50,878 nt of DNA from Nitrospirota bacterium (GCA_021791055.1 JAJYXI010000017.1:1-50878), one strand, 5' to 3'; positions 1-8,603 are shown, counted from the first letter of the stretch. Numbers and translations: made by a program. The notes: generated from the letters alone by a model not told the origin.

Positions 1-20
1 CCTGTGAATAGTCGCAGTGT

Positions 21-434
21 TTGTATCGCGCCATCTATCCCCCTACTCAGCGGTGTGATTCCATCTTCAAACAAGATGAATGGTTCTATTATAAGCCTTT
101 CGGGACTTTTTCTACAGCCTCAACGAGTGAAAGGAGAGTGTATCCAAGGGAGACGACTACAGGGGTGTTAAGCTTTAAGGCCTATTTGGGAGAAAAAATT
201 GAGTATTACAAGAGCTACTTTACGGACTATTACAAGGACCCGAATTATTACAGAAATCTGTGTGGGAATGCAGAATTGATGGACAAAAGCGATGGAGGAA
301 TAGGCGTTAAAACTAAACTTCCCTTAGAAGTAGGATTTATAATGGAATTTGCGGACTACGGTACACAGATAGCAATGGTAAGATGGGTTGCACGGCAGAA
401 TGACTATTATAGGATAGGCCTTATGTATGTATAA
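21..434 (+). CDS. PilZ-like domain protein, possibly 5'-truncated
   Basis: The C-terminal half (roughly residues 80-137) has the pattern of a PilZ domain: GGIGVKTKLPLEVG, then a hydrophobic strand and VRWVARQNDYYRIGL, which matches the family's 'S.GG.g..t...l..G' and 'vrWv....yriGl' signatures. PilZ domains often bind cyclic di-GMP, but the N-terminal arginine motif is not obvious here. The only start in the open frame is TTG at 21, preceded by an in-frame TAG at 9-11, with no clear ribosome-binding site. The gene may therefore really begin upstream and be frameshifted. The first 80 residues, rich in Tyr and Phe, are not recognised. Confidence 0.5.
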   Translation: MYRAIYPPTQRCDSIFKQDEWFYYKPFGTFSTASTSERRVYPRETTTGVLSFKAYLGEKIEYYKSYFTDYYKDPNYYRNLCGNAELMDKSDGGIGVKTKLPLEVGFIMEFADYGTQIAMVRWVARQNDYYRIGLMYV

Positions 435-483
435 ATTGAAAAGACTAAAATTACCTAACTATTTGGGCAACTTCTGAGTGCCT

Positions 484-501
484 CGCAAAGGTAGCTTTGC
501 G
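484..501. terminator. Hairpin between convergent genes
   Basis: CGCAAAG-GTAG-CTTTGCG is a perfect 7-bp stem with a 4-nt loop. It lies between the convergent PilZ-like gene and lolA. An A-run follows on the plus strand, which reads as a U-run upstream on the other strand. It may act as a shared terminator, though the T-tract is poor. Confidence 0.35.
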
Positions 502-522
502 CAAAAACGGAGCTTAGACTTC

Positions 523-1185
523 CTACTGCTGCAAAACATTTACCCCTTCAGGAGGGGAGAATTCAAAAAGCTTATCCTTCAGTTCGGTATTGATTTTTAC
601 ATCCTTTAGATAAATATCGATCCTGTTGGATAAAGCATCAATGATGGAGAGAGATTCTATTGGAAATTCCTCGCTGGATGTGGTGATTTCCACAGAAACT
701 ATATTGCCCATTGGTTTTTTAGGTTTCAATAGAAGTTTCTGTTCCGACTTTATCGATACATCGAATTCGTTTTTTATATTCCCGAAACCGCCCAAAAGGG
801 CTATGGGAGCCTGTCCATAGGTTGCCCTGTCGAATTTGGCCTTGAATGCCTGCTTCTCCTTTTTTTGGTAAATGATTATGTTATCTCCGTTGATGTATAC
901 AGTCTGAGGCTTGTCTCCTTTGTATTCCCATCTCATCTTTGGAGACTTTATAAAAAATTGCCCTTTGTAAGTGTCAGCCCTTTTTAAGTCTTTTATGTAA
1001 CTTTTTTGAATGAAATTTCCCCTGATGTCCTTTATATTTTCGTACGCCTTCTGGATTCTTGTGACTTCATCATCGGCAAGGCAAAAGGCTAAAGGTAAAA
1101 GGCTAAAGGTAAAGAAATAAAATAAAAATATTGTTAAGGTCTTACACCTATTGCCTCTCGCCTTATACCCTTTGCCTGTTTTCAT
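523..1185 (-). CDS. lolA: LolA, periplasmic chaperone for outer-membrane lipoproteins
   Basis: LolA carries lipoproteins released by LolCDE across the periplasm to the outer membrane. After the signal peptide the protein shows the family's opening: a helix (VTRIQKAYENIKDIRGNF), then FIQKSY, the strand GQFFIKSPKMRWEY and later DNIIIYQKKEKQ. It is 220 residues, normal for LolA. The ATG shares its A with the TAA stop of ftsK, so the two genes are translationally coupled. The signal peptide (about residues 1-37) is unusual: it is encoded almost wholly by an inverted repeat (see the repeat entry inside this gene). The mature part looks intact and functional. Confidence 0.9.
   Translation of the reverse strand: MKTGKGYKARGNRCKTLTIFLFYFFTFSLLPLAFCLADDEVTRIQKAYENIKDIRGNFIQKSYIKDLKRADTYKGQFFIKSPKMRWEYKGDKPQTVYINGDNIIIYQKKEKQAFKAKFDRATYGQAPIALLGGFGNIKNEFDVSIKSEQKLLLKPKKPMGNIVSVEITTSSEEFPIESLSIIDALSNRIDIYLKDVKINTELKDKLFEFSPPEGVNVLQQ
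1080..1176. repeat. Heptad hairpin element coding the LolA signal peptide
   Basis: The left arm at 1080-1114 is a tandem of 7-nt units (AGGCTAA / AGGTAAA). The right arm at 1141-1176 is its imperfect reverse complement, with an A/T-rich loop of about 26 nt. Read on the minus strand, the right arm gives the basic n-region (GKGYKARGNRCK), the loop gives IFLFYFF and the left arm gives TFSLLPLAFCLA. Confidence 0.75.
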
Positions 1186-3272
1186 TATCTTCTCCCCAGA
1201 AAATCCCTCGGCTTTCCTGCGCCCTTCGGCGGGCCCACAAGGCCGTCTTCCTCGAGGAGTTCCATCATCCGTGCTGCCCTGTTATAGCCGATTTTAAATC
1301 TCCTCTGAATAGACGAAATGGAGACCTCACCAATAGATTCTGCAAACTCGATCACCCTCTGATACATCTCGTCCCTTTCTCCCGAGATGTCTATTCCCTT
1401 TTCCTGTTCATCGGCAACAACAATAATATTTTCAAAGGATGAATAGTCAGGCATTCCCTGCGATTTTACGAATTCTGTTACTGATTTAACCTCTGCATCG
1501 CTTACATATGCGCCGTGTATTCTCATGATTTTAACGCCCGGTACCATGAAGAGCATATCGCCCATTCCCAAAAGCTGTTCTGCTCCCTGAGAGTCGAGGA
1601 TGGTTCTGGAATCTATTTTTGATGTTACCTGAAAAGATATCCTTGCAGGGAAGTTCGCTTTTATAAGTCCTGTAATGACATCAACCGAGGGTCTCTGTGT
1701 TGCGAGGATAAGATGGATGCCTGAGGCCCTTGCCATCTGTGCAAGTCTTGCGATGGCATTTTCGACATCGCTCGGTGCCGTGAACATAAGGTCGGCAAGC
1801 TCATCAATAAATACAACGATGTATGGAAGTCTCTCAGATTCCGATACCTGCCTGTTATAGTTTTCTATGTTCCGCGCTCCCTTTTCAGCAAGGAGTCTGT
1901 ATCTCCGCTCCATCTCATAGACGACCTTTTTTAGCGCATCGGAGGCCTCTTTCGGACTTGTTATTACAGGCGACATCAGATGAGGTATATCGCTGTATGC
2001 GGATAATTCGAGAAGCTTCGGATCAACCATCAGCATCTTGACCTCATCAGGTGTAGCCTTATAAAGAAGGCTCATTATCATGGCATTTATCGATACACTC
2101 TTGCCCGAGCCTGTTGCGCCTGCAACGAGGAGGTGAGGCATCTTTGCGAGGTCTGTAACCACAGGATTGCCGAATATGTCTTTTCCAAGTGCGAGGGTAA
2201 GAAGGGAAGGACCCCTCTGGAAGATTTCTGATGAGAGCATCTCTTTCAGAGAAACGGTTGCGCGCTCATTGTTCGGCACTTCTATGCCTATGGTTGCCTT
2301 GCCTGCAATGGGATATACCCTGATGCTCGGCGCACGGAGGGCGAGGGCGAGGTCATCGGAGAGAGAGACTATCCTGTTTATCTTTACCCCTGCTGCAGGC
2401 TCAAACTCATACATTGTCACCACAGGTCCGGGATGGGCCTGCTTTATCTTTCCGTTAACTCCGAAGTCGGAGAGCTTCTTTTCCAGACCTGATGCCGCTG
2501 CATTTAACTCTTCTTTTGCCGGCCCTGATACTCCTTCGGAATCTTTTAAGAAGTCCAGAGGAGGCAGATTGTAGCCGCTTGGGTCTCTCCTTGCCGGTTT
2601 TTCCCTCGTGATTTTTTGTGCAGGTGCGGTCTTAATCTGCACTTCTCGATTTTTAGGCTCGCTGATGATTATGCCTGAATCGTATTCTTCAGAGGTATAT
2701 CCTTCCTTGATCTCTTTTCTCTTTTTCCTGTCCATGAGATACGAAAATGGCGAGACAGGACTCATGAGGATTATGGAAACAATAATGATGGTGATGCTCA
2801 GTATATATGCGCCGATGCTCGAAAGCAGGCCTTCAAAGAAACCGGATAAAAAGAGGCCTATGAGTCCGCCGGGCGGGTCGATTTTCAATGATATTGTTTT
2901 TGATACGAGTTGAATTAACATTGATAAAGACGGTAAGAAGAGCAGTGCGCCGAGAACATGCATTCTGTTTTTCTCTTTCCCGAGTATTTTTCTGATTCCG
3001 TAAATGACAAGGAGTGCAGGAATTAAAATGCCGGAAAAGCCTATGGAAGAAAAGATTGCATCAGATATGTACGCCCCAACAATCCCGCCGTAGTTTTTTG
3101 GCGGCGTGCTCGAAAATGTGAGAAGGGACTTATCCCATTTGTCATAGGTAAAAATGGATACGGCAAGGTATAATCCTCCCAGGATTGAAATAACGCCTGC
3201 TATCTCCATCAGGCGTTTGCTTCTGCTGGTAGAAACGCTGTCAAGCTCTTTCTGCATGTCTGATTTTACCAT
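1185..3272 (-). CDS. ftsK: DNA translocase FtsK/SpoIIIE
   Basis: Septal, ATP-driven DNA pump that moves chromosome termini into daughter cells and links to XerCD dimer resolution. Seen: four or so membrane helices in the first 180 residues, a short linker, an alpha/beta motor with Walker A GATGSGKS (about residue 385) and Walker B VVFIDELADLM, and a C-terminal winged-helix gamma domain (SIQRRFKIGYNRAARMMELLEEDG) that reads KOPS sites. At 695 residues it is a short-linker form, closer to SpoIIIE than to E. coli FtsK. It lies 5 nt downstream of uppP and overlaps lolA by one base, suggesting one operon. Confidence 0.96.
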   Translation of the reverse strand: MVKSDMQKELDSVSTSRSKRLMEIAGVISILGGLYLAVSIFTYDKWDKSLLTFSSTPPKNYGGIVGAYISDAIFSSIGFSGILIPALLVIYGIRKILGKEKNRMHVLGALLFLPSLSMLIQLVSKTISLKIDPPGGLIGLFLSGFFEGLLSSIGAYILSITIIIVSIILMSPVSPFSYLMDRKKRKEIKEGYTSEEYDSGIIISEPKNREVQIKTAPAQKITREKPARRDPSGYNLPPLDFLKDSEGVSGPAKEELNAAASGLEKKLSDFGVNGKIKQAHPGPVVTMYEFEPAAGVKINRIVSLSDDLALALRAPSIRVYPIAGKATIGIEVPNNERATVSLKEMLSSEIFQRGPSLLTLALGKDIFGNPVVTDLAKMPHLLVAGATGSGKSVSINAMIMSLLYKATPDEVKMLMVDPKLLELSAYSDIPHLMSPVITSPKEASDALKKVVYEMERRYRLLAEKGARNIENYNRQVSESERLPYIVVFIDELADLMFTAPSDVENAIARLAQMARASGIHLILATQRPSVDVITGLIKANFPARISFQVTSKIDSRTILDSQGAEQLLGMGDMLFMVPGVKIMRIHGAYVSDAEVKSVTEFVKSQGMPDYSSFENIIVVADEQEKGIDISGERDEMYQRVIEFAESIGEVSISSIQRRFKIGYNRAARMMELLEEDGLVGPPKGAGKPRDFLGRR

Positions 3273-3277
3273 TTTCC

Positions 3278-4069
3278 CTACAGATAATAAAAAAGTATAA
3301 CGATTCCGAAGATGATGCGGTATATTGCAAAGGAGTTGAAGGTATGCCTTGTAACGAATCCTAAAAACGCCTTTATAACAAGCAGTGCAGAGAAAAAGGA
3401 GACGAAGAAGCCGGCCGCAAAAGTAGGTATATCGTTTGTGTTTAGGCTATGAATGCTTTTCAATAGATCGTATGATGTTGCAGCAAACATGGTCGGTATT
3501 GCGAGGAAGAAGGAAAACTCGGTGGCTGCTTTCCGCTCCAAACCGAAGCACATGGCGCCCATTATTGTTGCGCCTGCCCTTGAGACCCCCGGAAAGAGGG
3601 ACAGTGTCTGTGCCAGACCGATGCCCAATGCCCGTTTAAGAGAGACCTCATCCGTATCCATGACAACAGGGTTTCTGACAGTCCTTTCAATAATAAGTAT
3701 GGCAATGCCGCCGGATATGAGTGCGAAAGCAACGGTTAGAGGGTTAAATAGATAATGCTTTATAAGAGAGTGTGTCAGAAGCCCAAGAAATGCAGCAGGC
3801 AGAAATGCTATCAAAAGGTTTAATAAAAACCGGTTTGCCCTCTTCGTGCCGATCCCCTTTATGGACGATAATACCCTCTTGCGATACATCCATACCACGG
3901 CAAGGATCGCTCCTAACTGTATGAATATCTCAAAGGTCTTTGCCTTATCACCTGCAAAACCGAGCATGCCCCCTGCAAGGATCAGGTGACCTGTTGAAGA
4001 TACGGGCAAAAATTCGGTAATGCCCTCTACCACACCCAGTATTATTGCCTTAAATACTTCTATATCCAA
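3278..4069 (-). CDS. uppP: Undecaprenyl-diphosphatase
   Basis: Membrane enzyme that dephosphorylates undecaprenyl diphosphate to recycle the lipid carrier for peptidoglycan and O-antigen; it is linked to bacitracin resistance. Both family signatures are present: EGITEFLPVSSTGHLIL near residues 16-32 and PGVSRAGATIMGAM near residue 160. The protein is 263 residues with about eight hydrophobic helices, the usual UppP size. It lies between the receiver-TPR gene (11 nt away) and ftsK (5 nt away) on the same strand, so it is probably co-transcribed. Confidence 0.95.
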   Translation of the reverse strand: MDIEVFKAIILGVVEGITEFLPVSSTGHLILAGGMLGFAGDKAKTFEIFIQLGAILAVVWMYRKRVLSSIKGIGTKRANRFLLNLLIAFLPAAFLGLLTHSLIKHYLFNPLTVAFALISGGIAILIIERTVRNPVVMDTDEVSLKRALGIGLAQTLSLFPGVSRAGATIMGAMCFGLERKAATEFSFFLAIPTMFAATSYDLLKSIHSLNTNDIPTFAAGFFVSFFSALLVIKAFLGFVTRHTFNSFAIYRIIFGIVILFYYL

Positions 4070-4080
4070 AGTGCCCTGTC

Positions 4081-5262
4081 TTAAATATCAAATTTGTCTT
4101 TTTCAGCAAGCGCCTTGAGGTCTGCTGTTATTTCCTTTGAGAAGGGGTTTAGCTCCCATGCCTTTTTGATAGCCTCAACCGCCTTATCCTTAATACCCAT
4201 TTCCAGAAAAGTTTTCCCCATGCTGTAATATGCAGATGCATTATTGGGATTTATCTTAAGGATTTCTTTATATATATCTATTGCCTGTTCAGGCTGGCCT
4301 GTTCTCCTGTATGCTTCTGCAAGGCTTTGCATTATGGATGTGTCTGAAGGATTCTTTTTATACGCCTTGCTGAGTATTTCCAGCGCCTTTTCATTTTCGT
4401 TCTTCGACAGATACATCTCTCCGAACAAATGCCCTGATGTGGAAACATCCTGCCTGACATCGGATACGGCATCCTTTAATATATTCTCCGCCCTCTCTGT
4501 CTCTCCTGCCTTGTTGTAAAGCTTACTCAGTGTAATGAGCCTATCTGTATTTGAAGAGCTTATGTTATGGGCTGATTCGTAATACTTAATCGCAGACTGC
4601 ATGTCTCCCATGTCTTCATAAATCTTTCCGATGGCATCGTATGCCTTTACAAAAAGCGGTTTTTTTGCAATGGACTCTTTGAAAAATTCAATCGCCTTGT
4701 CCGTCTCTCCTTTTGCAAGGGATAGCTGCCCAAGGTTGTAAATGATTGTTGGAGCATCGGGTGCTATCTCCGATGCCTTTTTGATCTCATCTTCTGCCGA
4801 CTGTAAGTCCCTGCCCTCCAAATATTGCTGGAACTTTTTCAGATGTGTCTCAAGGGAAGAAGGCTTGAACTTTTTGGTCAATACCGCTGCTATTTTATCT
4901 TCCAGAGTCGCCATTACGAAAGGTTTTATGATATATCCTGCCCCCCCTTCTTCCGCAGCCCTCGCCACCGTATGTTTCCTTATCTCTGCTGTAACGAATA
5001 TGAAAATCATGTCACTGTATTTCTTATTTTCTTTTACAGTTTTGAATAGTTCAAGCCCTGTCATTTCAGGCATGTTAATGTCGCAGATAACGAGGTCTAT
5101 TTTTGATGTTTGAATAATGGTAAAGGCCTCTTTCCCATCCACTGCAGTGATGATGCTTTTGAAGCCCATCCTCGTCAGCATATTGCTGACTGTTTTACGC
5201 ATGGACGACTCATCATCAACAACAAGGCAGCTTATTTTCAGATATTCCATCGGGATTGCCAT
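4081..5262 (-). CDS. Response regulator: receiver domain plus TPR repeats
   Basis: Residues 8-130 form a CheY-like receiver: acidic pair D16-D17, phospho-acceptor D61 in LVICDINMPEMTG, the Thr of FIFVTAE and the Lys of YIIKPF. Residues 140-390 are about seven tetratricopeptide repeats (for example AIEFFKESIAKKPLFVKAYDAIGKIYEDMG), a protein-protein interaction scaffold. There is no DNA-binding or enzymatic output, so the signal probably passes through a partner protein. Its ATG overlaps the stop of the kinase gene by one base, which makes the kinase its likely phosphodonor. The target is unknown. Confidence 0.85.
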   Translation of the reverse strand: MAIPMEYLKISCLVVDDESSMRKTVSNMLTRMGFKSIITAVDGKEAFTIIQTSKIDLVICDINMPEMTGLELFKTVKENKKYSDMIFIFVTAEIRKHTVARAAEEGGAGYIIKPFVMATLEDKIAAVLTKKFKPSSLETHLKKFQQYLEGRDLQSAEDEIKKASEIAPDAPTIIYNLGQLSLAKGETDKAIEFFKESIAKKPLFVKAYDAIGKIYEDMGDMQSAIKYYESAHNISSSNTDRLITLSKLYNKAGETERAENILKDAVSDVRQDVSTSGHLFGEMYLSKNENEKALEILSKAYKKNPSDTSIMQSLAEAYRRTGQPEQAIDIYKEILKINPNNASAYYSMGKTFLEMGIKDKAVEAIKKAWELNPFSKEITADLKALAEKDKFDI

Positions 5263-6506
5263 CAGATGATTCCCTCCTTTAGTGTTTCAGGGAGTGTAAA
5301 TATAAATTTTGCGCCGCCATCTCCGGAGTCTTCAACCCAGATATTCCCGCCGTGTGCATTTACCACAAGCTTGCAAAATGTCAGCCCTAATCCGGTACTT
5401 GTCTTTCTTTGTTTGGTCTCCCCTTCCATCTGGAAAAATTTGTCAAATATCCTGTCCTTCATCTCATCCGGGACGCCCTTGCCCCGATCTGCTATGCTGA
5501 TTACGGTTTCTTTTTTATTTTCATGATATTGAATTGTTAAACTAATCCTTCCCCTATCAGGGGAATGCTCTATAGCATTCCTCAATAGATTCGTAATTAC
5601 CCTTCCTATAAGATTTTCGTCTATATAACAAATGTGAGAATTTCCTTCCACTGCCAGCTCGATATTTCTGCGCGATAAGACATTTTTAAGGGATGTTATT
5701 TCCCTTTTTGACAAGGTGTAGATATCTGTCTCTTCCCTGTATATCCTTATCTTCCCTTCTTCTAACTTCAGTACATCGAGAATGTTCATGACCATATTTT
5801 GCATCTTATATACATCTTCAGCAGCAAGGTTGACATACTCAAACTGCTGTGGTGTAAGCGGTTCATAGTTCAGCATGTCTAAGTTAGCCATAATTGTGGT
5901 GATCGGTCCTTTAAGGTCGTGGACTATAAAACTTGTGAGGCTTGTCTTTAACTCATCCAGTTCTACAAGTTGTTTGTTTGCACTTTCAAGCTGCTTCACT
6001 TTTTTTTCCAGCAGCTCCTTTGTTTGCTCGGCATAAATGTAAGGTGCCAGATGTTGAGCTATATCGGTTGCTATAACCTCTTGTTCTATGGTAAAGGGTC
6101 TGCCTCCTTCCGAATCAGTGAGATTTATTACACCAAGCTTTTTATCAAAGTATTTAATTGGAACACTGAGGGAGTCTTCCGAAGAGTACTGAGAAAATTC
6201 CAGAGGTTTGAAAAATGACCGTCTTTTTCCATCAGAATGAAACGGTTCATCGTCTATCAATGCTCGTGTTGCAATTGTGACATCGCACAGTTTTCTCTTA
6301 AGGCCGATTATCTCCGGATTTGTTGATGCCTTTACCTCCAGCGTCAGGTCTTCCGGACTGACTATCATTATGGAGCATCTTTTGACCTTCAGGAGTTCTG
6401 TAAGGATATTAACCACTTTCTGCAGTTTCTCATCAAATGTAATGTCCTGCTGTAAAAGGGTCTTGCCGATTTTAGATTTTTCGCCTGTATTGTATGACAT
6501 GGTCAT
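5262..6506 (-). CDS. GAF-domain sensor histidine kinase
   Basis: Soluble kinase with no membrane helix. A GAF-type sensor spans about residues 20-160, followed by a coiled coil (QTKELLEKKVKQLESANKQL), a HisKA dimerisation domain with H-box FIVHDLKGPITTI (His196), and HATPase_c with N-box NLLRNAIEHS, G1 ADRGKGVP and G2 STGLGLTFCK. It autophosphorylates and should phosphorylate the adjacent receiver-TPR protein. The start overlaps the rimO stop by 4 nt, so it is expressed from the rimO side. The GAF ligand cannot be told from sequence. Confidence 0.88.
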   Translation of the reverse strand: MTMSYNTGEKSKIGKTLLQQDITFDEKLQKVVNILTELLKVKRCSIMIVSPEDLTLEVKASTNPEIIGLKRKLCDVTIATRALIDDEPFHSDGKRRSFFKPLEFSQYSSEDSLSVPIKYFDKKLGVINLTDSEGGRPFTIEQEVIATDIAQHLAPYIYAEQTKELLEKKVKQLESANKQLVELDELKTSLTSFIVHDLKGPITTIMANLDMLNYEPLTPQQFEYVNLAAEDVYKMQNMVMNILDVLKLEEGKIRIYREETDIYTLSKREITSLKNVLSRRNIELAVEGNSHICYIDENLIGRVITNLLRNAIEHSPDRGRISLTIQYHENKKETVISIADRGKGVPDEMKDRIFDKFFQMEGETKQRKTSTGLGLTFCKLVVNAHGGNIWVEDSGDGGAKFIFTLPETLKEGII

Positions 6507-7900
6507 AGTATAACACCCTTCAAGTCGTAATCAAAGGCATCCACGATCGCAACAGTTACAAGGTCACCTACTTTTACAGTAGGCAGTAAGGAGTAAGCAG
6601 TAGGCACTTTTTGCTCATTATTTTTTCTACTGCTTACTGCATAGTGCTTAGTGCCTACTTCAATGATCACCACTCCGTCTATCTCAGGTGCATGGGAATA
6701 AAGCCTTGCAATGGCTATATCCCCATCAATTTCATCAATTATAGCCTCATATTTTTTGCCAAGCAACTCTCTGTTTTTCTCGAGCGAGATTGCTGCCTGT
6801 CTTTGCATCATCTCATCAAGCCTTCTGTCTTTAGTCTTCTCGGGCACCTGTCCTTTGATCGTTGATGAAGGCGTTCCTTCCTCTTTTGAATACTTAAAGA
6901 CGCCGAGCCTGTCGAACCTAATTTCTTCTATGAAATCCACAAGTCCATGAAAATCTTCTTCTGTCTCGCCCGGGAATCCGACAATAAAAGTAGTCCTGAG
7001 CGCAACTCCGGGGATAGTGCGTCTGAGGTTTCTTATCAGCTTTATGTATTCCTTTCTTGATCCCCTTCTCCCCATTAGCCTCAATATCTTATCCTCTGAA
7101 TGCTGGAGAGGTATGTCGAGGTATTTCTGTATTTTATCCTCGGTGGCTATAAACTCAAGCAGTTCATTACTTATTTCTGTTGGATAAAGATAAAGGAGGC
7201 GAATTCGGAAATCCCCATCTATGGATGCCAAATCCTTTAGTAAAGATACAAGGGTATATCCCTTTAATTCTTTTCCATAGTTAGTAATATCCTGTGCCAC
7301 GAGTATCAATTCTCTGATGCCCTTCTGTATATATTCCTCTGCCTCTCTCAATATCTGTTCCGGCGGAATGCTCCTGAACTTTCCTCTTATGGATGGTATT
7401 ACGCAGAAGGTGCATTTCTTATCACAGCCCTCGGCTATTTTGAGATAGGCATAGGACGAGGCGATAGGCGATGGGCGATGGGCAACAGGCATTTTGGTAT
7501 TCCCTATCGCCTCTCGCCTATAGCCTATAGCCAAATCCTTACAGTATTCAATTATGTTGCTATCTTCTCCAACTCCAAAGATAGCGTCTATTTCAGGGAT
7601 CTCTTTCAAAAGTTCATCCCTGTATCTTTGTGCAAGGCAGCCGAATACAATAATCTTCGCCCTTTTGCCTTTCATCCTGGCAAGTCTGAGTATCTCTTCT
7701 ATGGACTCTTCCTTTGCATCCCTTATAAAGCCGCATGTGTTTACGAGGATAATATCCGCATCATTTGCATCATCCACATGGACAAAGCCCTCTGATGCAA
7801 ATCTTCTTGCCAAATGTCCTGAATCAACAACATTTTTCGGACAGCCGAGGGTTGTGATGTTAATTTTAGTCAATTTGTTTCTCACCAGGTGTTTATTCAT
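6503..7900 (-). CDS. rimO: Ribosomal protein S12 methylthiotransferase RimO, with two in-frame repeat inserts
   Basis: Radical-SAM enzyme that methylthiolates the conserved aspartate of ribosomal protein S12. Domains in order: N-terminal UPF0004 domain (TLGCPKNVVDSGHLARRF, NTCGFI, FGCLAQRY), radical SAM core with GCDKKCTFCVIPSIRG, and a C-terminal TRAM domain. At 465 residues it is longer than usual. Two stretches that do not fit the family are coded by hairpin repeats: about residues 122-148, between the N-terminal domain and the SAM core, and about residues 412-441, inside the TRAM domain. Both keep the frame and leave catalytic cysteines intact, so the enzyme is probably active. Confidence 0.93.
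   Translation of the reverse strand: MNKHLVRNKLTKINITTLGCPKNVVDSGHLARRFASEGFVHVDDANDADIILVNTCGFIRDAKEESIEEILRLARMKGKRAKIIVFGCLAQRYRDELLKEIPEIDAIFGVGEDSNIIEYCKDLAIGYRREAIGNTKMPVAHRPSPIASSYAYLKIAEGCDKKCTFCVIPSIRGKFRSIPPEQILREAEEYIQKGIRELILVAQDITNYGKELKGYTLVSLLKDLASIDGDFRIRLLYLYPTEISNELLEFIATEDKIQKYLDIPLQHSEDKILRLMGRRGSRKEYIKLIRNLRRTIPGVALRTTFIVGFPGETEEDFHGLVDFIEEIRFDRLGVFKYSKEEGTPSSTIKGQVPEKTKDRRLDEMMQRQAAISLEKNRELLGKKYEAIIDEIDGDIAIARLYSHAPEIDGVVIIEVGTKHYAVSSRKNNEQKVPTAYSLLPTVKVGDLVTVAIVDAFDYDLKGVIL
6578..6660. repeat. Heptad hairpin element inside rimO (TRAM domain)
   Basis: Left arm 6578-6606 is AGTAGGC / AGTAAGG / AGTAAGC / AGTAGGC. Right arm 6627-6660 is its imperfect reverse complement. 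The insert is in frame and codes about 28 extra residues between EVG and VKVGDLVTV of RimO. Confidence 0.75.
7460..7532. repeat. Heptad hairpin element inside rimO (interdomain linker)
   Basis: Left arm 7460-7490 is built from AGGCGAT / GGGCGAT / GGGCAAC units; right arm 7503-7532 is the imperfect reverse complement. It codes the extra linker that precedes ASSYAYLKIAEGC in RimO. Confidence 0.75.
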
Positions 7901-8013
7901 TTCATTGAAGTAGAATTATTTATAATAACATGAATCCGCTAACTCACACACCCACCTACCGAAAGGCAATGGTATGTTGCGGGCAAGGTAATGTTGAGAT
8001 TAAGAAAAGGTAA

Positions 8014-8160
8014 AAAATTGACCCTCTGAGAATCAAAAGCCTCCTTGCAGACATTCTCATAGCCGTATCTGCAAGAGACATCGGAGCGGTTTTGATTACA
8101 AGGAACGAGAAGGATTTCAAGCTGATAAGAGAAGTATTGGATTTTAAGTACATACCTTGA
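8014..8160 (+). pseudogene. Remnant of a PIN-domain (VapC-like) toxin gene
   Basis: A 48-codon open stretch lacking a start codes LLADILIAVSARDIGAVLIT and then RNEKDF and LDFKYIP before a stop. That is the C-terminal third of a VapC-type PIN ribonuclease, with the D-I-L-I-A and T-R-N-x-x-D-F signatures. The N-terminal catalytic acidic residue region and any antitoxin are gone, and an in-frame stop lies at 8011-8013. It sits between two minus-strand operons, where a toxin gene decaying after loss of its antitoxin would be unconstrained. Confidence 0.6.
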
Positions 8161-8171
8161 TAGCTTTTGTT

Positions 8172-8603
8172 TTAGTCCTGCCTGCTTCTCAATACTGCCT
8201 GATAGATTATGATATAGCCTGCTATTGCTGACAGAAGACCGAGTAGGGTGGTTCCAAAGACAAAGGGCAATAAAAGATGGCTCATTTCGTTTAATAGATA
8301 GTTAAAACTTATATTGTTCCAGTCGATAGCCGGTATTATCTTCTTTATACCCAGCAATTTTGCGCCGAACCATGTTGCAAAGGTGTATATAGGCACAATA
8401 GTCCATGGATTGGTGATATAAACACCAATGATGGTTACAAACTTATTCAGCCTGAAAATCCATGCAGCAGCAATTCCCAGTACCGTGTGAAGTCCTAATA
8501 TCGGAGACATGCCGATAAAGACGCCTACTGCAAAGGATATGGCTATCTTTTTTGGAGAATCCTTGATGCTGAAAATTGCTGCTAACTTATCCCGAAGTGC
8601 CAA
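8172..8603 (-). CDS. DUF2062 small membrane protein
   Basis: A 143-residue protein with three or four hydrophobic helices. The segments AVGVFIGMSPILGLHTVLGI and IGVYITNPWTIVPIYTFATW are typical of DUF2062. The biochemical function is unknown; relatives are often near cell-envelope or polysaccharide genes. Its start overlaps the end of thiL by 17 nt, so it is the last gene of the galU-hsp20-lon-thiL run. Confidence 0.8.
   Translation of the reverse strand: MALRDKLAAIFSIKDSPKKIAISFAVGVFIGMSPILGLHTVLGIAAAWIFRLNKFVTIIGVYITNPWTIVPIYTFATWFGAKLLGIKKIIPAIDWNNISFNYLLNEMSHLLLPFVFGTTLLGLLSAIAGYIIIYQAVLRSRQD

Noticed and set aside
6578-7532. Frameshifts or assembly errors in rimO
   Set aside because: The odd segments keep the frame at both sites and have the same hairpin design as elements in unrelated genes, so they are real inserts.
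7956-8153. Small minus-strand protein opposite the PIN remnant
   Set aside because: No ribosome-binding site or recognisable domain. The plus strand carries a clear PIN-domain signature, so the minus-strand frame is a shadow.
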